NCBI GenBank assembly: GCA_025917655.1
Contig: CP084610.1
Coordinates: forward strand, 1,240,001 to 1,304,000
Length of the DNA stretch: 64,000 bases
Source of the DNA: Chlorella sorokiniana
Lineage: Eukaryota > Chlorophyta > Trebouxiophyceae > Chlorellales > Chlorellaceae
Reading direction: 5' to 3'
A program made the translations under genes and the position numbers. Under the pieces are notes generated by a model, which was not told the origin of the DNA, did not search any database, and saw only the letters and a program-made list of their open reading frames with translations. The first letter of the stretch is position 1, and each line of letters begins with the position of its first letter. Below, in pieces: positions 55,801 through 64,000 of this stretch.

Positions 55801-56413
55801 GCCCAGCTGCTTGCCGGCCAGCTACCCACCGCCGCGTGTGCTGCACCGCCGGGGACCCCACGCTGGAACGCACCAGCGCATGACTGCATCGGGCAAGTTG
55901 GCGCTGCCCACCTGTACGGCACGTGCAGCTTCTCCAGCCCGTCGTCGAGCACCTTAAGGAACGACTCAAACACGGTGGCAAAGGCGCCGAAGAAGCCGCC
56001 GCTCTTGGCGGCTGCCTCGGGCGCGGCGTCTCCCCCGCGGCGGCGGCGTCGGCCGCCGAGCTGGCGGCACCAGCCACCGCATCCGCGGCGTCGCCCAGGA
56101 GGAAGAGGGATGTGCTGAGATGCGCCGCCAGGCTGTGGAAGGCAGACGGGGCCGCATCCGCGGCGTCCTCCAGCTGCGCACGCACCGCCACCGCACCACG
56201 TCGTGCTGCACGCTTATGCGCAACTGCAGTCAAATAAAGAGGTGGCACACTGACGTCAACATCAAAGCAGCTGCACGCTAATGCTGCTGCCGCCGCTGCG
56301 CCCTGCGGCACCAGCCCTCTCCTGGCAGAGGCGCTGGCCCCGCTCCTCCTACCTCGTGCTCTCAGGCCAGGCAGGCCTCCCGGCTTGCTCATGCCCATAG
56401 TGGGCCGTGGCAT
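52820..56413 (-). CDS. ALB3: ALBINO3 / YidC-Oxa1-family thylakoid membrane insertase
   Basis: Inserts light-harvesting and other proteins into the thylakoid membrane with cpSRP. ATG at 56413-56411 opens a Gly/Arg/Ser-rich transit peptide (MPRPTMGMSKPGGLPGLRAR). After a low-complexity segment comes DDGLEKLHVPY, then TM1 YGFAIILLTVIVKVATYPLT, the loop QALQPRVKEMQAKYANDPER, TM2 VNPLAGCLPSLATIPVFIGL, GLLTDGFFWIPSLAGPT, TM3 QTGAYLVLPVLLVVSQ, QAILKFLPLMIGWFSLNVPS and TM5 GLTLYWFTNNLITTAQQLYL: the complete five-helix YidC/Oxa1 core, with the usual positively charged loop Arg. The stromal tail is acidic and Ala/Glu-rich and ends in basic GSRGKKKGAKKSKK, comparable to cpSRP43-binding motifs of ALB3. 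The exon before TM3 has a one-base break near 54330. An intron at about 54811-55453 contains a tRNA-Cys gene. Confidence 0.93.
54894..54965 (-). tRNA. tRNA-Cys (anticodon GCA)
   Basis: A complete 72-nt cloverleaf reads on the minus strand. The acceptor GGTCGTG pairs with CGCGACC. The D arm is GCTC-AGTGGTA-GAGC, the anticodon stem is GTCGA/TCGAC with loop CTGCAGA (anticodon GCA), and the T loop TTCGATC sits on a 5-bp stem with two G-U pairs. The discriminator base is U, the tRNA-Cys identity base. Internal A box (TAGCTCAGTGG) and B box (GGTTCGATCC) are present and there is no intron. A Pol III T4 terminator lies eight bases downstream (54883-54886). It sits in an intron of ALB3 in the same orientation. 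Confidence 0.97.
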
Positions 56414-57153
56414 CCTGCACAGCAGAGCCGCAGTGCTTTGAGGCCACAAAGCGATTGCAGGTGACGGGGCATTGTCAGCATGCAGCCCCAGAGCGGCATA
56501 CCCGCATGCCATTGGGCAGGCGATGTGCTGCATCGTGGTCTGCATCATGGGCGGAGGTTCACAACCAGTCGGGCGCGACCTGTGTTGCCCCCAGTGCGCT
56601 GCTGTCAGAAACGGGGAGCTTTTGTGCCCCTGCGATCGTTGCAGACAACAATCAATGTAGAGAAACACCTGGGCACGGGATAGCCCGTGTTGAAGGCCCC
56701 ATCATCTGCTGTTCCTCCCCTTTCCTGCGCCTTCCAGGGCCCCTCAATCGATGTTTGCTGCACATGCATGCTGCACATTGATTGTGGGGAATTATATGAA
56801 CAGCAGCACAAGACCTGAGGAGCTTCCAGTCCTCCGATTGCACTCCCGTCTCTGCCTTCCAACGCGCAACACCGGTGCAAGACCCGAAATTTGATTATCA
56901 CGCTCACAAAATGCAGGCGCCGGCAGCAGGCGGGCGGCGCTTGGCACACGTTTGCAACAGCGGTGGCGGCAGACCAGCGACGCCCGTGAAACAGCTTGTC
57001 AAGGGGCAATGCACACCGCTGCGCCTCATGCCTGTGCCATTTCTGCGTGGAAGTGCTGCGGGTAATGGAGGCTGCTTGATTGTTTTTTGTGGAACTTTTG
57101 GCAGGGATGCATGTAGCAGCTTGCCACAACTCAGGTGCTGCCACCATCGCAGC
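56414..57153. other. Divergent region between ALB3 and a membrane-protein gene
   Basis: About 740 bases between divergent start codons, AT-richer at 56740-57110. It should hold both promoters. Only non-conserved ORFs are present. Confidence 0.45.
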
Positions 57154-58441
57154 ATGTGGAGACGCTCGTTGAAGCTCTTCTCGTCCTCTTTCATCCCATC
57201 GCAGGGATTGGGGTGTTGCAGAGCAGCAAGCGCAGCAGCAGTATATCCAGCAGGCAGCAGCTGCAGCTCATGGCACGGCCACGGGCAGCTGCTGACGCGG
57301 CCGCCGGCGACGGGGCGGGGCATCATCGCTACCGCAGGCAGCCAAGGCCAGCGCCCGCAGCGCGAGATGAGCATGCAGCAGCGCTGGCGTGCCTTCAAGT
57401 TTGCTGTGCAGGAGGCGCTGCAGCGGCTGAGGTGAGGCGGTGGTCAGCAATTCAGCGTGGGTTGTTCAGTAATGGGCACAAGTGAGCCCCCCCAAAAAAA
57501 AAAACAAACTTCCGCTTCTTTGTGCTTGCCTGCCCCTTGCAGCGAGACGGCCCCAGCACTGGCAGCGCTGGCAGCGCTGGCGGCTCTCAACGCACAGCTG
57601 CAGCCCCTGTATGCCGCGGTGGCCTGGCTGAACCGCCGCTGGCAGGCGCTTGTCGAGACGTGAGCTGCGCCGCCTGGCCGGCGCCCTGCCCCCGCCTCTG
57701 CTGCACCGCCGCAGCTTCTGGGCTGCCTCTCGTCACCGTCAATAGCCCTGGCTCTGTCCCGCGTGGCAGCATCCGGGGCCTTGCCTCCACCCGCTGACAC
57801 CCTCCCCCTGTTGCCCCCGCCCCTTTCCCCGCTGCCGCCTGCGCAGCTACCAGGAGTTTTGCGTGGAGGAGACCAAGCGGCAGTGGCGCTGGTCCAAGGT
57901 GCATGCCAAGGAGATGCAGGCGTGGGCGCAGGTCCCCGTATTCGTGGCATGTGAGACGAGGGCGTGAGGGGGAGGGGGTGGTGGTGGTGCTTGGGCTGGG
58001 GGAGGGGAATACCCCCCTCCCATTGGCCCCTCCCATAGGCTGGGAAGTCCAGGGAAGTCACTTTGTCGCCGGGAAGGGCCTCTCCTCTGCTTGGCGGCGA
58101 CCAGGTTCAGCCCATAACCTGTTGCGCCGTACTGCATTCAGCGACCGAGCCAGCGAAGTGCATGCAGAAGCCGGCTGCCTTTTGCACCCATCGCCCAGAA
58201 ATGCCTCATGTCTGAGTTGCTGCCGACAACCCCCCAACCCTGCAGACTTCCTGCTGACCCTGCTGTACGAGGCGTTCATGCCCGTGGCCTTCCTGCCCGC
58301 CGTTGTACTGCCCCTGTACTACGCCTGGCTGGGCTGGGACCAGTGGTGGCGCTCCCCGTCTTCCTCGGCCTGCTGCTCACCGCTCCCATGAAGTGGCTGC
58401 CCTGGGCCGAGATGAGCCTGGTCTGGCCGGGCGTCATCTGA
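57154..58441 (+). CDS. Small predicted membrane protein, function unknown
   Basis: I do not recognise the family. ATG 57154 opens a basic, Ser-rich leader (MWRRSLKLFSSSFIPSQGLG) that looks like an organelle targeting peptide; an alternative start at 57367 gives MSMQQRWRAFKFAVQEALQR. Exons joining in phase then encode an amphipathic helix region (SETAPALAALAALAALNAQL), LNRRWQALVETYQEFCVEET and KRQWRWSKVHAKEMQAWAQV. They are followed by two likely membrane helices, FLLTLLYEAFMPVAFLPAVV with LPLYYAWLGW and PVFLGLLLTAPMKWLPWAEM, and TGA 58439-58441. A one-base break near 58348 separates the helices. TGTAA follows at 58559. The Trp/Arg-rich middle may contact membranes or partners. Confidence 0.6.
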
Positions 58442-58828
58442 GGAGGAATGCGGCGGCGCTGGCAGCAGCGGCGGACCGGCAGCCTGGGCACAGGCACACT
58501 GGGACGACGCGAGCCTGTGCTCTCTTGCTTGCCGCGCCACGCAGCGCAGCGCAGTGCTTGTAAAGCCGCACAGGTGATGACGTGCCACAGCTACTGCTGT
58601 GAGGAGAGAAGCGCGAGGTCGAGCGGCGTGCATGAAATGCACACAGCACGCAAAGCGTGGGTGTGAGGCAGGCCAGCCAGCGCATCCGACTGCTGAGCCT
58701 CTGCCAGCATGCTGCCAGTGCGGTCTGCCTGTCTGGAACCCAAGCCAAGCCAGCGTGTTGCCGCTTTCCTGCCTGCTGTGCTGCTGCATCAGGCACGATT
58801 TGAGTCACAGCCAGTCGAGAAGCCAAGG
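58442..58828. other. Convergent 3' region
   Basis: 387 bases between the stop of the small membrane protein (+) and that of the transporter (-). It holds the TGTAA at 58559-58563 and otherwise no feature I can support. Confidence 0.5.
58559..58563 (+). other. TGTAA polyadenylation signal (small membrane protein)
   Basis: TGTAA about 118 bases after the stop codon at 58439-58441. Confidence 0.6.
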
Positions 58829-60851
58829 TCAAAAGGGAGGCTGGGGGTGGGCGCAGCTCTGCCGCCGCTCACACCTTGCCGTGTGAGCTGTGCCCCGCGG
58901 CGGCGCCCCCTGCCGCAGCCCTGCAAGCTCGGGCACCGCCGCCTCCGGCAGCTCCGCTCGGTGGGAGGCCCAGGTCTTGGCGCGCACCGCCAGCCCCACC
59001 GGCAGCGCCTTCCACACCGCCGCGGGCAGCCGGGAGAGCAGCGCCGCCGCCAGCTCGCGCGCCCGCCCGCGCCGTTTGCGAGCACTTTGGGCGGCGATTG
59101 GCGGCAGGGTGGTGGCGGTGTGTGTTGGGGCGGGGAGGGAGGAGGGGGAGGGCCGGGGGCGGGGAGGGCCGGGGGCGGGGGCAGAAGGGGGAGGCACAAC
59201 GGTGGTGGGTAGGTCAGCTGCAGGGGCAGGTGGAGCATGCACGCTGCGGCAGAGCAGGGCACAGCAGCACGGATCGGCAGGCCAGCCCGGCAGCGCGGCG
59301 GGGCCTCACCCGTCACCCCCAGCAGCACGCAGGCCCAGCTGAGCAGGCGGGTGAGGGCGGCGCCCGCCGTGCTGGGCAGCGCCTCCGCCAGGCCCAGCAC
59401 CCCGACCGCCACCCCGTCACCATGCTGCTCACCGCCGCCAGCGTGCACACCACCACTGCAGCCAGGTTGGGAGGGGGAGGGTTTGGGGGTGGAGCAGGGC
59501 CCGGCTGGCTCTGAGGCATCGTTTGCGCAGCAGCGGCAGGGCTGCAGGCAGGCAGGCAGGCAGGCAGAGCAAGGGCAGGCAGGGGGAGCGAGGGCAGGCA
59601 GGGGGCAGGGGCGCGAGCGCGCCTGCGCTGCCCTCCTTGAAGCCGCAGGTCTGCAGCACAAAGCCGCTGCTGCTGAGCGCCACGCTGCCCGCCAGGCCCA
59701 GCGCCACCCACACGCGGCCCAGCCGGGGTGCTAGCAGGAAGCCTGCAGGAGAGAAGGGGGTTGGGAGTGGTGGTGTGGTTGTGTCAAATAAACTTTGCAT
59801 GCTCCCTCCCCACCCAAACTCGCAAAAGCCAGCAGCCCGGCTCAGCGGAAAGGGTGTGTTAGTCGGTCTCTTGCGTTTTCAGGCGCCAGCGGCATGTCAA
59901 CGGCGGCGGCGGAGCTTGCATGGTTGTGGTGACACAACGCAGCAGCCTCAGGTGCGCAGGCGCTGCCGGTGCTACCCTCCCCCTCCCCCTCCGGGTGACG
60001 CGCACCTATGCGGCACGACGCCGCCGACAGGCCAAAGCACGCCCCGCTTGCAGGCCGTATGACGCGGCCGCAGGGCGGTCGCCCGCGCGCCGCGTGCGGT
60101 GGCTGTGCCGCTGGCGCAGCAGCGAGATCAGCAGCACGCCCGCCGACAGCAGCAGCACCACGCCCAGCATGCGCAGCGCGCCGGGCTGCGCCGCCTGCCC
60201 CAGCGCCGCCGCCGGTCGCTGCCTGGCCTGCCGCCGCCGCGCCGCCTGCCCCTGCGCCCGCTGCTGCTTCGGCGGCGCTCGGGGCGCCCTCCGAGCTCGT
60301 GGCGCCCAGGCCCAGCGTGCCCGCCAGCGCCAGCGCCACCGCGCCCCATTCCGCTGCATGCAGCTTCTCTTTGAGGAACAGGTGGCTGTACACCGCCAGG
60401 CCCACCAGCCCCACGCCGCTCACCGGCTGCACGATGGACACCTGTAGGGGTGGCAGCGGGGTGTGTGCGGCACTGGTTCTCGCACACAAGAAAGGCACAG
60501 CGGCGCGCCCTGTTCCAAAGCTCTCGCGACGTCGGCAAGGCTGCCCCGGGGTGCAGGTGCCGCCCCAGCTGGTCAGAAGCCGGGGTGGCTGCAGGCACGC
60601 ACACGCAACGCCGGCAGGCGGCAGCGGCGGCTCACCGGCGCCAGCGCGAATGCCGCGATCTGCAGCACCGCGCCGCCCACGTCTGCGGCCAGCCCCGTGA
60701 GCCACAGCCGGCTGCGAAGGTACTGAGCCACCACCTTGCGGTCAGAGGCGATGAAGCGGGGCAGGCCGCGCGTCGCCTCCTTCTGCAGCGCCTTGCCCAC
60801 GCTGCAGCTGGTGGAGGAGACCACCGTGATCATGATGGCCAGCCACACCAT
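58829..60851 (-). CDS. Drug/metabolite-transporter-superfamily membrane protein (NIPA/DUF803-like)
   Basis: Predicted multi-helix transporter. ATG at 60851-60849 gives TM1 MVWLAIMITVVSSTSCSVGK, then ALQKEATRGLPRF, and WLTGLAADVGGAVLQIAAFA as TM2. The next exon has SIVQPVSGVGLVGLAVYSHL with the DMT signature FLKEKLHAAEWGAVALALAG, and an Ala/Gly-rich loop follows. After that come ALRMLGVVLLLSAGVLLISL, WVALGLAGSVALSSSGFVLQ, AVVVCTLAAVSSMVTG and GVLGLAEALPSTAGAALTRL with LLSWACVLLGVTG. The C-terminal tail is basic (SARKRRGRARELAAALLSRL) and stops at 58829-58831. The Q-P...F-x-K-E-K pattern is typical of ten-helix DMT proteins such as NIPA magnesium transporters; the substrate cannot be told. A one-base break lies between the last two helices, near 59410. 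Confidence 0.7.
59547..59575 (+). repeat. (GGCA)n tandem tetranucleotide
   Basis: About six consecutive GGCA units in an intron of the transporter gene. Confidence 0.85.
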
Positions 60852-62780
60852 GCTGCTGGGCTGCCGCGGCTGTCCCCCACGCGGATCGTGCTATGCTGGC
60901 TGTCGCCACCGCGAGCGGCGGCCCAGGCGGCTATGACGCGCAGCAGGGGGTGCGCCGCTCTTGAAACTGCGAGTTGTGGATGTTCGTGATGCGGAGACGC
61001 CCGCTGTCTCTTAAAACACACGAGAGCCTGTGTGACTGGCCCGACAGATGGCGCTCCCCGCGCCGACCCCGACCGTGGGAAACTTATGGTGAGGCCGTGA
61101 GCTGCAGGTGTGAACCGGACAGGTCGGCGAGAGGAGGTGCACACCGCTGTACTGCCCCGTCTTTGTGCCTTCGTCTGTGCATGCGTCTTCCTTCCCACAG
61201 CTGCCTGACAGTTGCAGATGCACCATCCTCGTTTATTTCTGGGTTTTCAGAGAACGCTACTTACAAAATATACTTGAGGCACAACAGTGGCAAAAGGAGC
61301 GGGCCCAGCCATCAACGTGGGGCGGCGATCGACTTACTAACGATCTGGGGGCCAGGAAGCAAAGAAACTGGAAAACCACCGCTAAGTCAAAGCCCACGCA
61401 GAGGGAATGCAAAGGTCAGGCACCAACACTGCGCAACTGCAGGTAAAGGATGCCAGTCGGGTCAGGGAAGGGTATTGGGGGTGCTGGGTGTGCACGGCGT
61501 GTGCAAGTCCAAACCCAGCGAGCAGTGTCGGGCGGGTCAATGATGACCAGAATGGCGTCATAAGTGAACCCAGGAGATACAGACTGCAGGAGAGGGTTGA
61601 ACGTCGGGAAAACAGGCACGCAAAGGAAGAGGGGGGTCCATCCATTGAGGCACACCTCACGGCACGCACAACGGCCGGGGAGCGCGAGGAGACAAACGGG
61701 CTGTTCAAGGGTAGCGTTTGAGGATGCTGCTGCAGTGGTACGCAGCAGCAAGCCAGAACGGGGGCAATGCTTTGCTGCGCGAGTCTCCGAGGGCGCTGGA
61801 GTACAGTGCGCGCTCGACGAGCGGGCGCAGCGAGCCAAAAGCAGTCGGTTGCTGCAGGGACAAGTACACAGGTGCTGCAGGTGGCAACCAACTGGGGTGA
61901 GGCCGACGAAAAAGAAGGGGAGGGGGTGTGGGGAGGGGGCAAGGTGGAGAACGGGTTGCAAGGGCTGATGCAACCTGTCATTGCAGTTCAAGGGGGCAGT
62001 TGTTGTACGGGTGGTGGGTGGCGTGGAGCCTGCCAGGTGGCAAGGAGGGTGGGGATGGCTGTGGTGCCGAGCATGGTGGCACAAAAACGGTAAGGAAGCG
62101 CGCAGAGGGGCAGGTCTGGCGCGCAGCGGCCACCGCAGGGGCTGGGAGGCTTCGCAGCCGCCACAGCAAGAGCCCCCACAGGCCGCCGCCGCGCAGCTCA
62201 GGGGTGCCACGTGGGTGCGCTGCATGGGAGCACAGAGGCATTGCCTGGCAGACTTGGCAAACAAGCAAAGCTTCAGAAAACCATTTGGTTGAAAAGAGAC
62301 CTGGGCTGAGCAGGGAGGGCACGGCGGCAGCTCGATGCACAGGCGGCAGCTGATAAAAGGCGCTGACCGCGCTGCGCAGGCTGGGCCAGTGCCCTGCACT
62401 GCAAAGTGATGAAATAAGCAAAGCATGCGTCTTCCTTGGGAGGGTGGTGCGCCGAAAGGGGAAGGATAGAATGGCACCTGCCTACGCAAACGAGAGGCGT
62501 CAATCACCAGGGGCGCTGGCACCAGAAAGGCAACCGGGTGAGTAGGGGTGCATCTGCCTAGGAGGAGGGATCGGAGCGCAAGGAAAACGACAAAACTGAG
62601 GTGAGCAAGCAATATGGGGGAGCGGGAAACGTTGAAAGAGTAAAGAGGTGGGGTCAGTTCTGGGGTTGCACGGCAGGGTGAGGGCAAGAGCCTACAGCCC
62701 GGGCCCAGGTGTGTACAGCGGCCGGACAAGCCGCTCTTTACTTTGCCGCACAGCCTCCACATGCCCTGCCCTTCACAGCG
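60852..62780. other. Intergenic region / probable long 3' UTR
   Basis: About 1.9 kb. 60860-61240 should hold the transporter promoter. From 61400 to 62740 the + strand is purine-rich, as in other presumed 3' UTRs of minus-strand genes, and likely belongs to the PNRC-like gene on the right. A 448-codon open frame on the minus strand (62762-61416) is Cys/Pro/Leu/Ser-rich without domains and is probably not translated. Confidence 0.45.
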
Positions 62781-64000
62781 TCAGGCGGGAGCGCAGGCCA
62801 TCGGCGGCCTCCTGCGGAAGTGGGTGTGGCAAGGCAGCTGGTGATCAGGCGCAGGCGTTGGAGCAGGGGTGAGCAACAAGCACATGCCGCAAGCCTCGAC
62901 ACTAGTTTTCCAGAAGCAGCAGCAGCGGCAGCGGCGGCGGCGCACCTGCAGCAGCAGGCTGGACGTGGGGATGGGCAGGCAGTCGGGGGTGGGGCTGTTG
63001 GTGAACGCGGGCCCCGCGAACTTGGAGGGCAGGAGGGACGCGAGGGAGGGCGCCTTGCCAGGGGTGCGCAGGGAAGTCGCCGCAGCCGCAGAGGCTGCCG
63101 CCAGCTGGACCATGTCCAGGTCGGCGTTGTGGTCTGGAGACTTGCGCTGGGGCGACTGGCGCTGGGCGCTGCCGCCGCCAGGGGCGGCAGAGCGCGGAGC
63201 GCCGTCGAGCTGATGCTTGCGGCCATTGGCCGGGCCTGAGGCGCGAGGCTTGCGAGCGGTGCTGGCGTCGGTGTCAGAGCCGGAGCCGGCGCTGGCGGCC
63301 TGCTTGCCGCGGCGCTGGTGGCGGGCCTTCACGAGCTCTGCCTCCTTGTTGGGCGGGCTGCCGGCCAGCTGGGGGCTGGAGCGCTCGTGGGCGTGGCGCT
63401 TGAGGCCGTGGCCGCCCTTGCCCGGCAGCACTGCCGCAGGCTTAGTTGGCGAGCGGCGGGAGGGCTGCAGGGGCTGGAAGGTGGTGTCGGAGGCCTCTTC
63501 TGAGTCAAAGAAGGGCACCAGGGTGCGCTCCTGCACAGTACAGTGGACGGGCAGAGGGAAGAGGGGTCAGGCAGACGTGAGCGGCGAGCTGGGGTGCTGC
63601 AGAGCAGCGTTAGGGAAGCCCGCTGCACTCGGGCGTGAGCGGCGAGCTGGGGTGCTGCAGAGCAGCGTTAGGGAAGCCCGCGGCACTCGGGCGGCTCCAG
63701 GAATCAGCTCCAGAAAAGCATGCTGCAGAGAAAAGGGTCGCAGCCCCTGTGAAGCATCTGTACCCACCTTCAGCGTCTCCGGCTGCACCTCCTTGCGCAG
63801 GGAGGCAGCGATCAGCTTGTCCAGCAAATGGGGCTGGTCGCCCTTGAAGGTGTGAACCTGCCAGCGGTGGCGGAGAGGGTCGGGGTGAGGCGACCGGGAG
63901 GAGGATTGCGTGCGGCTGCAACCTCCGAGCGACTCTGGCCTCCCCGTCCCCGCGAGGCGCCCAGAACCATGCCTCACCTGCATGCGGTCGTTATGAGCGG
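62781..64000 (-). CDS. Disordered protein with PNRC/EDC-like motif (5' end outside window)
   Basis: 3' part of a gene entering from the right edge. The exon at about 63870-63765 (VHTFKGDQPHLLDKLIAASL, RKEVQPETLK) follows an intron. The next large exon begins ERTLVPFFDSEEASDTTFQP. It continues with a basic, Ser/Pro-rich disordered region (SRRSPTKPAAVLPGKGGHGL, ARKPRASGPANGRKH, SAQRQSPQRKSPDHNADLD) and ends LPSKFAGPAFTNSPTP with DCLPIPTSSLL. The last block fits the Y/F-A-G-x-x-F-x-x-S-P-x-P-x-x-L-P-x-P motif of PNRC proteins and plant relatives. In animals this contacts DCP1 and nuclear receptors; in yeast the related Edc proteins stimulate mRNA decapping. A short last exon follows the intron at about 62940. 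The stop is at 62781 or, in another frame, 62738. The role in decapping is inference. Confidence 0.55.
63577..63692 (+). repeat. 58-bp tandem duplication
   Basis: Two adjacent copies (63577-63634 and 63635-63692) of a 58-base unit beginning GTGAGCGGCGAGCTGGGG differ at one base. They lie in an intron of the PNRC-like gene. Each copy begins with GTGAGC, which looks like a splice donor on the + strand, although the gene runs the other way. Confidence 0.95.

Noticed and set aside
55082-56668. 528-codon minus-strand open frame
   Set aside because: It reads through several ALB3 exons and their introns; the real ALB3 exons are defined by YidC motifs and splice sites within it.

Overview
The window is nuclear DNA of a green alga, most likely a trebouxiophyte of the Chlorella/Micractinium type. 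The signs are very GC-rich sequence, many short GT-AG introns (with some GC-AG) packed into every gene, TGTAA polyadenylation signals, a volvocine/Chlorella-style SPPP hydroxyproline-rich glycoprotein, and plastid proteins with algal transit peptides (triose-phosphate isomerase, ALB3, ClpS). Nothing looks bacterial, viral or transposon-derived. All gene models were spliced by eye from conserved protein motifs, so outer limits are firmer than every internal exon edge.

Layout from left to right: a conserved hypothetical protein with an Ala/Gln-rich tail (+, cut by the left edge); a secreted SPPP-repeat wall glycoprotein (+); a RecQ1-type helicase (-) head to head with ORC4 (+); plastid triose-phosphate isomerase (+); EBP1/PA2G4 (+); a weak hypothetical (-); a WD40+TPR CUL4-DDB1 receptor of the WDTC1/ASG2 type (-) head to head with NAPE-PLD (+); a secreted SIMPL-domain protein (-) head to head with a plant-type TRM1 tRNA methyltransferase (+); the exosome cofactor C1D (+); a putative nuclear regulator (-); a membrane-anchored pappalysin-like M43 protein with galactose-binding-like repeats (+); ClpS (+); ALB3 (-) with a tRNA-Cys nested in one intron; a small membrane protein (+); a DMT/NIPA-like transporter (-); and the 3' part of a protein with a PNRC-like motif (-), cut by the right edge.

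No operon-like pathway is encoded. Themes that recur are DNA maintenance (RecQ1 and ORC4 share a 296-bp divergent promoter), plastid biogenesis and proteostasis (ALB3, ClpS, TPI), and RNA metabolism (TRM1, C1D, tRNA-Cys, PNRC-like protein).

The most important caution is that conserved exons in at least a dozen genes are out of frame by one base, almost always explained by one missing G or C in a G/C-rich stretch. Spliced TPI, EBP1 and C1D lengths confirm this arithmetically. It looks like a consensus error of the assembly rather than pseudogenes, but it has to be resolved before any protein from this window is used. The most interesting biological candidates are an M43 metalloprotease that keeps all three zinc His but has Gln instead of the catalytic Glu, SUMO-interaction-like motifs in both RecQ1 and ORC4, and the intron-nested tRNA-Cys.
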